The position numbers and the translations under genes were made by a program. A model generated the notes under the pieces. It made no database searches. It worked only from the letters and a program-made list of their open reading frames with translations, and had not been told where the DNA came from. Shown here in pieces: positions 14,127 through 23,020 of a stretch of DNA of 23,558 nt. Source of the stretch: CAZUAQ01 sp964618455 (GTDB taxonomy: Bacteria > Planctomycetota > Phycisphaerae > UBA1845 > PWPN01); NCBI GenBank assembly GCA_964618455.1, contig CAZUAQ010000072.1:1-23558 (forward strand). The letters are read 5' to 3'. The first letter of the stretch is position 1; each line of letters opens with the position of its first letter.

Positions 14127-14792
14127 ATGGGACTCGACATGAAGCGACGCCGTCACTTTCGCCGGACGTACCGCCTGTGGATGGCGGTCATGCTCGTCAC
14201 GGCTTCGGTCTGTGGATGCAGCTACATCAAAGCCATCGCCATCTTGACCGCCCCTGAAACGGAGAAGGTCGACGCGGAGTACGACAAGCTCGCGGGCAAG
14301 CGCGTGGTGGTCTACGCGTGGGTGCCTCCGGAGGTCGCCTGGGATTATCCCAAGATCCGATGGGACCTTGCCACGTACATGACGGATTACCTCCGCGAGC
14401 ACGTGGACGATGCGCAGTTCGTGGATCCCGATCGCGTCGAACGGTACCTGGAGAGCCTTCAGATTCCGGAAGTCGCGGCAACGGAACTCGCCGAAGAATT
14501 CCGGGCCGACGCGGTGGTGAAGCTGACCGTTTTCCACTTTACCATGCGCGATCCGGGCATGTCGCAGTTTTACCGCGGCAGGCTGAGCGCCTCGCTCTCG
14601 GCGGTCGATGTGAGCGAGCCGGATCTGCCCGGTTCGGAGATTCAGCTCGGCGATGTCTCCGTGGCGGTCCCCGAGGACGGGAAAATGGGATACACGAACA
14701 TCCAGCCGGATATGTTGCGTCAGGAAACCTATCGTATCTTCACTGTGGAAGCAGGCAAAAAGTTCCATGAATTTGAACGCCCCTTGGATTAG
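14127..14792 (+). CDS. Lipoprotein, first of a tandem paralogous pair
   Basis: A 221-residue exported protein. The signal peptide has a basic start (MGLDMKRRRHFRRTYR) and a hydrophobic core (LWMAVMLVTASVCG), then C31 as likely lipidated cysteine (V-C-G-C). The mature part starts with a helix and an A-x-YDKLAGKRVVVYAWVP strand, and contains helices around LREHVDDAQFVDPDRVERYLESLQ and a strand core RADAVVKLTVFHFTM. This order of elements is repeated in the next gene, so the two are probably duplicates. GGAGA at 14113-14117 is the likely binding site. The function is unknown; it may act as an outer-membrane or periplasmic assembly factor. Confidence 0.7.
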   Translation: MGLDMKRRRHFRRTYRLWMAVMLVTASVCGCSYIKAIAILTAPETEKVDAEYDKLAGKRVVVYAWVPPEVAWDYPKIRWDLATYMTDYLREHVDDAQFVDPDRVERYLESLQIPEVAATELAEEFRADAVVKLTVFHFTMRDPGMSQFYRGRLSASLSAVDVSEPDLPGSEIQLGDVSVAVPEDGKMGYTNIQPDMLRQETYRIFTVEAGKKFHEFERPLD

Positions 14793-15450
14793 ATGGACCC
14801 CTCACCGGGCCTGGCGCGCCGTGGCCGGCGGGCTGATGGTACTCACACTGTCGGCGTGCGCCGGTTGCCAGGCGATGGCCGTGGCGGCCTATGCCAGCGG
14901 TCTCTTTTCGCAGCGCAAGGTCGAGGCCGAGTACATCCTGCCGGATGGGCCCCTGGCGATCCTCATCGACGATTTCACCGACGTGGTCCAACCACCGCTG
15001 GCCAAGGACGCGCTCCATGACGACCTGACCGAAGCGCTTCGCCAGCACGATGCCGTCGTCTCGCCGATCACCACGCGTGAGGAGCTGGCGAGGATCCGGC
15101 AGGTGGATCCAGAGTTCGATAAAAAGTCCGTCCGCGAGGTCGGCCGACTGGTCAATGCCGATACGATCCTCTGGATCAAGCCGACACGCTACAATGTTTA
15201 TGACCACCTGGATCTGGCGCACAGCGACGGGTCGTTCACCGTGGTGGTGAAGGTGTTCGACGTTCACGCCGAAGAGCTGGAAGACGTCCGCTTGTGGCCC
15301 GACAACAGGGACGGCCACGAAGTGACGGTCACGATAAGTGTTCACGATATCCGCGAGAGCACGTCCCGCGCGGAGGTGCATCGCAAGATCGCCGGTCAGA
15401 TGGCTGAGGAAATCTGCAAGATCTTCTACACGCATCATGTGGATCGCTGA
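14767..15450 (+). CDS. Lipoprotein, second of a tandem paralogous pair
   Basis: A 227-residue lipoprotein with a textbook lipobox, LSA-C31. ATG 14767 overlaps the end of the previous gene by 26 bases, so translation is probably coupled. After VEAEYILPDGPLAILIDDF the chain repeats the architecture of its neighbour: LHDDLTEALRQHDAVVSPITTREELARIRQ, then NADTILWIKPTRYNV, then a strand pair with KVFDVHAEE. A shared ancestor is inferred from this order and not from close identity. The function is unknown. The frame is open upstream to 14653, but that would remove the signal peptide from its normal place. Confidence 0.7.
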   Translation: MNLNAPWIRWTPHRAWRAVAGGLMVLTLSACAGCQAMAVAAYASGLFSQRKVEAEYILPDGPLAILIDDFTDVVQPPLAKDALHDDLTEALRQHDAVVSPITTREELARIRQVDPEFDKKSVREVGRLVNADTILWIKPTRYNVYDHLDLAHSDGSFTVVVKVFDVHAEELEDVRLWPDNRDGHEVTVTISVHDIRESTSRAEVHRKIAGQMAEEICKIFYTHHVDR

Positions 15451-15493
15451 GGCTCTCGTATAGGCAGGGCCTCGCCGCTGCGAGGACGGTGGA

Positions 15494-16072
15494 TTGACGC
15501 GACAAGAGTGCATGGCGGTGCTGGGCCTGCCCGAATGGGCTTCGATGGAGGAGATCAAGCGCGCGTACCGCCGGCTTGCCCTGCAGTATCATCCCGATCG
15601 CGTGGGAAATGACCCTGCCGCCCAGAAGCGTTTCATTGTCGTAACGCGCGCGTATCGCCGACTCCATCACGCCGGGCGCGCCATGAAGCGTCATCAACCC
15701 GTGGGGACGTGCCTCCATTGCGGTGAGTTCGGTGCGGTCCACATCGGCCTGGACGGGTACGGTCGCTGCGACGCCTGTGTCTTGCGGCACCGGGAGGGTG
15801 GCCGGCTGCTACCCCTGCCGACGCTCGTGATTGTGCGTTGTCTCGCCTGTATCGTGCTGATCGGCCTGTCGGTCATGCTGACCCTGGGAGCCCTGGCCAA
15901 TGGCGACTTCACTTGGGGGCTCGGGGGTTTCCTGTCCGGATGGGCGGCACTGATCGCGTTGGCATGGACATGCATTTCAGTCGAGCACTGCGCACGAAAA
16001 CGCCGTTGCGGCAGTCGCGACTATGTCGTCCAACCCCCGAGGCGTGAGAAACCTCCGACATCGAGATCGTAA
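15494..16072 (+). CDS. J-domain membrane protein with zinc-ribbon
   Basis: A 192-residue protein with an N-terminal J-domain, which would recruit and stimulate an Hsp70 (DnaK). The helix II motif IKRAYRRLALQYHPDR carries the essential H33-P34-D35. Next comes a four-cysteine ribbon (C73, C76, C92, C95), then two transmembrane segments (about 111-135 and 145-165) and a basic cytoplasmic tail. There is no DnaJ-type zinc centre or C-terminal substrate domain, so this is a membrane-tethered type III J-protein. The start is TTG 15494, with GAGGACGG just upstream. It follows the two lipoproteins by 43 bases and may share their transcript. Confidence 0.8.
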   Translation: MTRQECMAVLGLPEWASMEEIKRAYRRLALQYHPDRVGNDPAAQKRFIVVTRAYRRLHHAGRAMKRHQPVGTCLHCGEFGAVHIGLDGYGRCDACVLRHREGGRLLPLPTLVIVRCLACIVLIGLSVMLTLGALANGDFTWGLGGFLSGWAALIALAWTCISVEHCARKRRCGSRDYVVQPPRREKPPTSRS

Positions 16073-16140
16073 CATCCCCCCACCGTCGAAGCATTCTTCC
16101 CCCACCCCGGCATGACACGCGCTCGTGAATTCCCTTCGAT

Positions 16141-16908
<768 letters not shown>

Positions 16909-17125
16909 ATCCACCACCTTCTCTGCGTCATGTGGAGAATCCGCTGAATCCCACTCCTCAAACAAAACAGCTTCTGCATCGACGAGATCCTACCCGAGAT
17001 CGTTTGATCAGAAAACAACTCCCCTCCCGGTTTCTCAATCCCTCCTCAGGGTGCCGATAATAACATATTTCTTAATAAGGACTTAACGTCGATCCGCCGA
17101 TTGTGTTCTGGATGGACCCTGCGAT

Positions 17126-17154
17126 TTGACAAGGAATGATTCGTCCACTAAACT
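17126..17154 (+). promoter_or_regulatory. Sigma-70 promoter of the MarR gene
   Basis: A perfect TTGACA (17126-17131), 17-base spacer and TAAACT (17149-17154) give a strong promoter. Transcription would start near 17161, before the preferred start at 17198. The 215 bases between it and the divergent ABC gene also include an AT-rich stretch near 17060-17090, with a possible minus-strand promoter and CTTAATAAG-type dyads. Confidence 0.7.
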
Positions 17155-17197
17155 TGTGACCTGTTGCGGCAAGGAGATGCTCGTTTCAGGAGTTGCG

Positions 17198-17809
17198 ATG
17201 TCGAGCCCGTTCAGCATCAACCATCAAATCATGGAGGTTCTTCGACGGATCATCCGCTCGATCGACCTGCAATCCAGGCGCTTGATGGAGCAATGCGGCT
17301 TGACGGGCCCTCAACTGATCACCCTGGAGGCAGCGGCCCAGATGGGCCCGGTGTCGGCATCCGCACTGGCGCGTGCGGTGCATCTCAGTCCGCCGACACT
17401 CACGGGCATCCTTGATCGTCTCGAAAAGCGCGGATTTGTCGAACGCTTCCGGGACACCCGGGATCGCCGCAGTTGGCTGGTCACGATCACGCCGCAGGGT
17501 CATCGCTTGCTGGAATCTGAACCCTCCGCCCTGCACAGGCAGTTCGTTGTCGAACTGGCCAAGCTGGCGGACTGGGAGCAGAGCCAGATGCTTTCGACGT
17601 TGCAGCGGATCGCCGGGATGATGGAAACCCCGGACGCAGACGAGTTGCCGGTTCCCGGACTCGTCGCTGAGTTCACCGATTCTTCCCCGCCAGTTCCGGC
17701 GGACAGTCCAGCAGAGCCTCTGCCTGGGCTGAACTCCCAGGGCATTCCCCTCGCCCTGGATGATGCACGCTCGAGCCCCTGTTCCGATGCCAGCCAGGCG
17801 CTGTCCTAG
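17198..17809 (+). CDS. MarR-family regulator, CosR/EctR-like
   Basis: A 203-residue MarR-family winged-helix protein. The DNA-binding region covers about 50-105: SASALARAVHLSPPTLTGILDRLEKRGFVERFRDTRDRRSWLVTIT. Three segments, VLRRIIRSIDLQSRRLM, GLTGPQLITLE and DWEQSQMLSTLQRIAGMM, strongly resemble the CosR/EctR branch, which controls compatible-solute genes in halophiles; this comparison is from memory. It has an unusual acidic/Pro-rich tail (150-203). ATG 17198 follows AGGAG by five bases. It is divergent from the OpuCA/ProV-like ATPase and upstream of a methyltransferase, consistent with an osmoadaptation role. Confidence 0.85.
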   Translation: MSSPFSINHQIMEVLRRIIRSIDLQSRRLMEQCGLTGPQLITLEAAAQMGPVSASALARAVHLSPPTLTGILDRLEKRGFVERFRDTRDRRSWLVTITPQGHRLLESEPSALHRQFVVELAKLADWEQSQMLSTLQRIAGMMETPDADELPVPGLVAEFTDSSPPVPADSPAEPLPGLNSQGIPLALDDARSSPCSDASQALS

Positions 17810-17904
17810 CTGTTGACCGGAAACAAGCCACCAGACTCGAGCGAAACTGACTCTCTCTGAACTGACGACCATGGGCTATTTGAAAAACAGGAAGAAGGAA
17901 CATC

Positions 17905-18732
17905 ATGAGCACGACGACGCGAAAATACACCCCCATTGTTCAAAAGGCCCTCGAAGACCTGCGCGTGGCATTGCCCGAGCCGAACATTCGGCTGGACCAG
18001 GACTCCGAGTGGTGCATCATCAAGTCGGACAAGGGATGGCGGGAGATTCGTTTCCACGACTACGGTGAGATCTACGACATTCCCGGTTTGTACGAGAAGA
18101 TCTTTTACGACATCCTCAAGTGTGAGTCGCCCACCGTCATTCGTGGCATGGTGGAAGAGGAACTCGAGGATACGGACATGTCGCCGAAGGATCTGCGGAT
18201 TCTCGATCTCGGTGCGGGTAACGGCATGGTCGGTGAGGAACTGGCCAAGCTCGGGGCGGGCATGCAGGTCGGCATCGATATCACCCCGTCCGCCAAGACC
18301 GCCGTCGATCGCGACCGACCCGAGGTTTACGAGGACTACTTCATCGCCGATATGACGGATCTCACGCCGGACGTGAATGCGTCGCTGGAGAACGCCAAGT
18401 TCAATTGCCTCACGTGTGTGGCGGCGCTCGGCTTCGGTGATATTCCGCCATTGGCGTTCGCCGAAGCGTACCGGCTGATCGAGGATGGCGGCATCATCGC
18501 CTTCAACATCAAGGATCGCTTCCTTTCGAACGACAAGGACGATTCCGGGTTCTCGTATCTGATCCGTCGCATGATCGACCAGGAGGTACTGGGCATCTCG
18601 CAGAAGATCAAGTACCGCCACCGCATCGCCACCAACGGCGATCCGCTGAACTACGTGGCGTTGATCGGTCGCAAGGAGGCGGAGATTCCGGACGAGTTGC
18701 TCGACCGGGCAGTTGCCTTTACGGCGTCGTAA
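17905..18732 (+). CDS. Class I SAM-dependent methyltransferase, substrate unknown
   Basis: A 275-residue class I methyltransferase. Motif I is ILDLGAGNGMVG (99-110), followed by VGIDITPSAKTAVDRD, a D-M-T-D motif and RLIEDGGIIAFNIKDRF. A 95-residue N-terminal extension (WREIRFHDYGEIYDIPGLYEKIFYDIL) suggests its own substrate pocket. The chain resembles the WBSCR27-like group more than UbiE, but that is only an impression. GAAGGA lies just before ATG 17905. It follows the MarR gene by 95 bases and ends at a strong terminator. A methylated osmolyte is possible from context, but nothing in the sequence shows it. Confidence 0.8.
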   Translation: MSTTTRKYTPIVQKALEDLRVALPEPNIRLDQDSEWCIIKSDKGWREIRFHDYGEIYDIPGLYEKIFYDILKCESPTVIRGMVEEELEDTDMSPKDLRILDLGAGNGMVGEELAKLGAGMQVGIDITPSAKTAVDRDRPEVYEDYFIADMTDLTPDVNASLENAKFNCLTCVAALGFGDIPPLAFAEAYRLIEDGGIIAFNIKDRFLSNDKDDSGFSYLIRRMIDQEVLGISQKIKYRHRIATNGDPLNYVALIGRKEAEIPDELLDRAVAFTAS

Positions 18733-18801
18733 AGCGAGCATGTCCTATCGAGATTGACGTCGCCTGAGTCGCGACGTTGTGCAATCGAACGAAGATCGAT
18801 C

Positions 18802-18834
18802 ACCCCTCGGCAGGTTACCTGCCGAGGGGTTTTT
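18802..18834 (+). terminator. Rho-independent terminator with perfect 13-bp stem
   Basis: The stem 18802-18814 pairs perfectly with 18818-18830 around the loop TTA, followed by a T-run (18830-18834). The T-run is only on the plus side, so it serves the methyltransferase. The loop is also the stop codon (TAA) of the minus-strand permease gene, whose last codons (P-L-G-R) are written in the right-hand arm. Confidence 0.92.
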
Positions 18835-20890
18835 CTTTATCCACGGAATCAGCCTCGCCGGCGGAGTCATGAGCGTGAGCGACTTCGGGCAGTTCCAGCA
18901 CGGTCAGCATGCCGGGCTCGAAGAGGAGCAGATGATCGTCGAGGGAAAACGCGCTGGCGCCTCCCCGCGAGGCGACGTTGAAGTACCCGGTGCGGCGCGG
19001 ACGACGCGGATCGCTGACATCGAAGACGGAGAGCACCGACCGCCCGGTTTCCAGAACGCGGTCCGCATCGATCTGACTGAGACTCGTGTCATAGGAGCGG
19101 AACATCACAGCCAGCGGGCTGAACCGGTATTCGCCGAGTTCCTCCAGTGCACCGTCACGGACAACGAAGGATTGAAACGAGATGCCGTAGAATCTTTCTT
19201 GATCCGCACAGAAGATCACATTCCGTTCCTGCATATGGCTGTAATGCCGCTCCTGGACGAATCGCCACCACGGCGAGCTTGTATCTGTCCAACGCCGCGA
19301 TGCGATAGTCTTCAGGAGTTGCTCCGGATCATCCAGTGGCACGGATGCGGCGGCCATGAGGTACTGATTCGCCTGAGTATTATTTCGAAACTCATCCCCG
19401 TGGTAGGTCCATGCCTGTAATGCGAGTTGCCCGCCGAACTCGCCCATCCACATCGTGGTGTAGAAGAGCTCCTGCGACCAGCGCGGCCCCGACGCCGAAG
19501 CATCATCCCAATCGTAAATATCGAGCCGGCAGGGTTCCCAGGGCTCGTCCTTGTCTCGAAGCATCGACGTCAGGACGTAGGTGTATCGGTCACCGGAGGC
19601 GAAGTGGCGGTGTGTCCTTTGCGGATATGGATCCAACGGCCGGATGCTCGGAGTTGACCACTTGGGTTCACCGTCTCGTGCCCATCGGAATTCCGCTCGG
19701 ACGAGGTACTCTTGCCCTACTTTCCCGAACGCCGCATGCACGATGACTCGTCCTTCATCTTCGCCGGTGGCTACCCAGTCGACCGGCTGATGCCAGTGCA
19801 CACGTTCCAGTCCCAGGCTCTCGGCCAGATTGACGGCGTCAGATGTCTGGATCTCACCGTCGCTGTCGATCTCGACGCGCACGCACTCCAAACCCTCTTT
19901 CGTGCGCTGAAGCACGAACGCCGTTCGATCATGGGATGCAAAATGAACTGGTGTCTCACCTCTGGGAACTCCATACTGATCTGTCCGCCAATCCCCGAAC
20001 TGCGCTTTGAACTCCGGCCAGGGCGATTGATCGACGACCTTCAACGAGCTGCCGACTTCACTCATGGCAGCGCTGAAGGCCAGAAGTACGATCGCCACCG
20101 CGGTCCAGGCGATGGATTTGCCGCTCGGATTGAATGCGCTTTCGCGCGGCGCGAACCACCATGCCACCGCCAGGTTCAGGAAGGCGAAGACCCCGCATCC
20201 CAATACGAAAACGCCGACTCGCATCGCCAACCCGGCTTCGGTGTCCGGCACTGTATCGGTCATGTAGGCGGGATAGAGCACCATCAGGCGGCGCGACAGC
20301 AGTGGCATCAACCACCACGTAGCCAGCACCAGGATCGCGATCAGGATGCCGGTCAACGTATGGCGCGTGACCACCGCCACGGCGAATGCCACGGCATACC
20401 CCGCCACCATGACACCGAACACCGTCAGATCCATGACCAGTCGATCGTGGCCATAGCTGTTGTCGAACCGGTCCGCCAACCCCCCCAGGATCAGCATCGG
20501 CCCGAAGATCATCACGAGCAGGAGCAAGCCGCTGCACCACTTGGCCCAGATGATGGCTCGGGGCGTGACCGGCTGCGACCGGGCGAAATGCTCTTCCGCC
20601 TTGCCCCAGTCGCGGCAGACGGTCTGGGCACCGAGAACGATGGCATAGAACCAGCCTATGAAACCCATCAGTATCCTGGCGATGTCGAAGAACACCGGCG
20701 GATCGAACTCGAGAAAGGTCAGGTAGAACCCCCCGATCACCAGCGGCATCAGCCAGAAGGTCCAGATGCCGGCGATGCGTTCGGATCGGGCGCCGGACCA
20801 TTCCTTCTTGAGTAGTGGCATCAAGATCAATCTTGAAACGGGTGGAAGCGAGTCGATAGTGACCGGTGGAACGGTGGATGCATTACTCAT
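18815..20890 (-). CDS. ABC-2 type permease fused to large extracytoplasmic domain
   Basis: A 691-residue protein. The first 280 residues hold seven predicted membrane segments, about 42-60, 72-91, 116-138, 155-175, 178-198, 226-247 and 259-277. An odd number leaves the C-terminus outside the cytoplasm. The remaining 410 residues are soluble, with repeated strand-turn units (HDRTAFVLQRTKEGLECVRV, DRYTYVLTSMLRDKDE) and one LVIVD-like unit, VFDVSDPRRPRRTGYF (about 622-637), suggesting a beta-propeller. Ordinary ABC-2 permeases are about 250-400 residues, so the C-terminal half is extra. It is the last gene of the operon, overlaps the previous gene by 8 bases, and ends inside a terminator hairpin of the opposite gene. 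Confidence 0.8.
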   Translation of the reverse strand: MSNASTVPPVTIDSLPPVSRLILMPLLKKEWSGARSERIAGIWTFWLMPLVIGGFYLTFLEFDPPVFFDIARILMGFIGWFYAIVLGAQTVCRDWGKAEEHFARSQPVTPRAIIWAKWCSGLLLLVMIFGPMLILGGLADRFDNSYGHDRLVMDLTVFGVMVAGYAVAFAVAVVTRHTLTGILIAILVLATWWLMPLLSRRLMVLYPAYMTDTVPDTEAGLAMRVGVFVLGCGVFAFLNLAVAWWFAPRESAFNPSGKSIAWTAVAIVLLAFSAAMSEVGSSLKVVDQSPWPEFKAQFGDWRTDQYGVPRGETPVHFASHDRTAFVLQRTKEGLECVRVEIDSDGEIQTSDAVNLAESLGLERVHWHQPVDWVATGEDEGRVIVHAAFGKVGQEYLVRAEFRWARDGEPKWSTPSIRPLDPYPQRTHRHFASGDRYTYVLTSMLRDKDEPWEPCRLDIYDWDDASASGPRWSQELFYTTMWMGEFGGQLALQAWTYHGDEFRNNTQANQYLMAAASVPLDDPEQLLKTIASRRWTDTSSPWWRFVQERHYSHMQERNVIFCADQERFYGISFQSFVVRDGALEELGEYRFSPLAVMFRSYDTSLSQIDADRVLETGRSVLSVFDVSDPRRPRRTGYFNVASRGGASAFSLDDHLLLFEPGMLTVLELPEVAHAHDSAGEADSVDKEKPLGR

Positions 20891-21713
20891 GAGCAGGCCT
20901 CCTGCTCCGCCACGCGCTGAGGGTCAACGGCATGCCACCCCACACCACGACCTGTAGTGCCATGACAGAAAGAAGCAATCGATAGTCCTCTCCCTTCGCC
21001 AGGATCAGGAAATCGACGAAAGGATTGAGATACGAACCCGGGCGGAGGAAATCAAAAAAGTACTGCGGCACCCAGATCGTGAAGACCGCTGTCAGCAGGA
21101 TGCCCCCCAGCGCGGCGGTGAACTCATTCCGCGCGCGGGTCAGCACGAAGAACAGGAACGTGTACCAGCAGGAGAGGACGACGAGGGCGACGGCGGTCAG
21201 TATCACCAGCCATTCAATGGGATGTTGCGTGACAATGGCCACGCCTGTCTCGTACTCTTCCCATCGCCGCCCCAAGAGACTCGAACGGCCGTAGAACCCG
21301 CGACTCCAAAGAGCCAGCGACCCGACCACACACGCGATCAGCAGCAGCCCCCACAACTGCAGCAGACCGACGAACCACTTGGCCCGCAGCACGCGCCCCC
21401 TGGCCAGCGGCTGCGCCAGCAGGAAGCCCCACGTCCCGCCGGCGCGTTCCATGGAGACCGGACCCATGGCGAGAAAGATGGTCAGGATCGTCCCGACCGG
21501 CCAGTAGATGGCAATGGCCGCCTCACGATACGGGACGATCTGCGCCCGCAGCATGCCGCCCAGCAGCGTGGACAACGTGACCGCACCCAGCACGAACCGC
21601 CATCGATGCTCCATCCACTCTTTCCACACCAGGCTGCGAAAGACTGACCGTTGTGGAGACCCAGCTCGCGACCCTTGATCGGGAAGAATGGCGGTGTCAG
21701 GCGACGACGACAT
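20883..21713 (-). CDS. ABC-2 type transporter permease
   Basis: A 276-residue permease with six likely membrane helices, about 40-57, 66-85, 113-135, 167-190, 198-217 and 246-267. The VWKEWMEHRW stretch before the first helix and the PVSMERAGGTWGFLLAQPLARGRVLRAKW loop after the second are typical of ABC-2 exporter permeases in GntR-linked operons. It overlaps the ATPase gene upstream by 17 bases and the fused permease downstream by 8, so the three should be made in fixed proportion. The substrate is unknown. Confidence 0.85.
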   Translation of the reverse strand: MSSSPDTAILPDQGSRAGSPQRSVFRSLVWKEWMEHRWRFVLGAVTLSTLLGGMLRAQIVPYREAAIAIYWPVGTILTIFLAMGPVSMERAGGTWGFLLAQPLARGRVLRAKWFVGLLQLWGLLLIACVVGSLALWSRGFYGRSSLLGRRWEEYETGVAIVTQHPIEWLVILTAVALVVLSCWYTFLFFVLTRARNEFTAALGGILLTAVFTIWVPQYFFDFLRPGSYLNPFVDFLILAKGEDYRLLLSVMALQVVVWGGMPLTLSAWRSRRPAHE

Positions 21714-22608
21714 CGGACACCTCCCGCCGGCCGATCACGTAGGCCTCGAAGATCTCGTCCAGGTTCAGGTCGATCACCTCGGCGCCATTACGGCTCATCG
21801 CCTGGAGCCCAGGCAGCGCGGCGGAGGCGTTCTCGACGGTCACCGCGAGACGGCGATCGTGCCGCTCGATGTCCAGCACGCCGGGGATCTGATCGACGTT
21901 CACCTCCCCTTCCGGCTCGAACGATACGCGCTTGACCGACGCGCGGAGATCGTCCACCGCGCCGGACTGAATGATCCGCCCGGCGTGGAGAATGGCGATG
22001 CGGTCGCAGATCGGTTCGATCTCGTAAAGCAGATGGGATGAAAAGAAGACGGTGACCCCGCGGCTCTGAAGATGGCCGATGACGTCGCGGAGGAAGTCCT
22101 TCCGTGCGATCGGATCGAGGCCCAGCGTCGGGTCGTCGAGGATCACCAGCTTCGGCTGATGCGCAAGAGCGAGAAGCAATGCCAGCCGACTCGTCTGTCC
22201 CTTCGACAGCGCGGCCACCTTCGCCCGCGTGTCGAGGGCCATCTCGCGCAGGAGTTTGTCGACCATGTCCTTATCCCAGTTGGGATAGAACGCTGAGACC
22301 CAATCAATCAACTGGCGGACGCGCATCCAGCCGTACATCGCCTGGTTCTCCGCCATGTAGCCGACCGCCTGGCGTACCTGGATGGCGTGGCGCATCGGGT
22401 CCAACCCGAGCACGCGAGCCTCGCCGCCCTCCGAGCGAAGCAGCCCGAGCAGCGTGCGGATGAGCGTCGTCTTGCCCTGGCCGTTAACGCCCAGGAGGCC
22501 GAAGATGCACCCCGGGGGAACGTCAAGGTCGAGCCCACGCAGCACCTCCTTTTTTCCAAAGTGTTTCCGCAGGCCTTTGACGTGAATGGCGGACGACGGG
22601 TCACTCAT
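21697..22608 (-). CDS. ABC exporter ATPase of GntR-linked operon
   Basis: A 303-residue ATPase of the BcrA/YtrB type. Walker A is GVNGQGKTT (40-48), the signature is LSKGQ (134-138) instead of LSGGQ, Walker B is LVILDDP and the switch is H192 (FFSSHLLYEI). In Walker B the usual catalytic Glu is Asp (D159 after D158), which would be expected to slow hydrolysis. The C-terminal 85 residues form an extra domain. ATG 22608 overlaps the GntR stop codon (ATGAGTGA) and follows GGAGA; an upstream in-frame start at 22656 lies inside the GntR gene and is unlikely. Confidence 0.9.
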   Translation of the reverse strand: MSDPSSAIHVKGLRKHFGKKEVLRGLDLDVPPGCIFGLLGVNGQGKTTLIRTLLGLLRSEGGEARVLGLDPMRHAIQVRQAVGYMAENQAMYGWMRVRQLIDWVSAFYPNWDKDMVDKLLREMALDTRAKVAALSKGQTSRLALLLALAHQPKLVILDDPTLGLDPIARKDFLRDVIGHLQSRGVTVFFSSHLLYEIEPICDRIAILHAGRIIQSGAVDDLRASVKRVSFEPEGEVNVDQIPGVLDIERHDRRLAVTVENASAALPGLQAMSRNGAEVIDLNLDEIFEAYVIGRREVSDVVVA

Positions 22609-22996
22609 GGTCGGTCTCCCCTTTGAGAATGTTGATCTCCCGATCGAGCAGTTCATGCAGTTCAGCGCGGTCGATCTGAAAATGGACCGCCAGCGCGGCC
22701 GCCTGGGCCAGCGCGGCGGCGAGTTGCCTCACCCTTTCCGATTTCTTCAGGGTGGTCCGGACGTCCTCGACGTAGGTCCCGTCGCCCTGGCGGCGGTCGA
22801 TGAGCCCGTCCTGGCTGAGCTGGTTGTACGCCTTGAGCACGGTGTTCTGATTGGCGGGCAGTTGCCGGGCGAGATCCCGCACGCTCGGAAGCCGGTCCCC
22901 CGGACGCAACGACCCGCTGGCGATCTGGTACCGCACCTGATCGATGATCTGGCGGTAGACCGGGACGGCGGAGTTGGGCTCGATGCGAATCAGCAT
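22601..22996 (-). CDS. GntR-family repressor, YtrA subfamily
   Basis: A 131-residue regulator. The GntR winged helix runs from PVYRQIIDQVRYQIASGSLRPGDRLPSVRDLARQLPANQNTVLKAYNQLSQDGLIDRRQGDGTYV (12-76). The short C-terminus with two helices, without a ligand-binding domain, is typical of the YtrA subfamily, which regulates ABC transporter operons. Start ATG 22996 is preferred over GTG 23011, because the latter lies inside the predicted -10 box. The gene is the first of the operon, and a palindrome resembling a YtrA operator touches its start codon, which suggests self-repression. The inducer is unknown; in Firmicutes YtrA responds to cell-wall antibiotics. Confidence 0.9.
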   Translation of the reverse strand: MLIRIEPNSAVPVYRQIIDQVRYQIASGSLRPGDRLPSVRDLARQLPANQNTVLKAYNQLSQDGLIDRRQGDGTYVEDVRTTLKKSERVRQLAAALAQAAALAVHFQIDRAELHELLDREINILKGETDHE

Positions 22997-23020
22997 AGTG
23001 TTATATATCACTATAACACT
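22997..23020 (-). promoter_or_regulatory. YtrA-like operator palindrome
   Basis: AGTGTTATA (22997-23005) and TATAACACT (23012-23020) form a perfect inverted repeat with 9-bp arms and a 6-base centre. Read as half-sites, this is AGTGTT-N12-AACACT, very near the B. subtilis YtrA operator that I recall as AGTGTA-N13-TACACT. It covers the -10 box and stops exactly before the repressor's ATG at 22996. Confidence 0.75.

Noticed and set aside
19712..20815. A 367-codon open frame on the plus strand opposite the fused permease
   Set aside because: The composition (His, Arg, Gln, Pro) is that of an antisense shadow; the minus-strand frame has membrane helices and operon overlaps.
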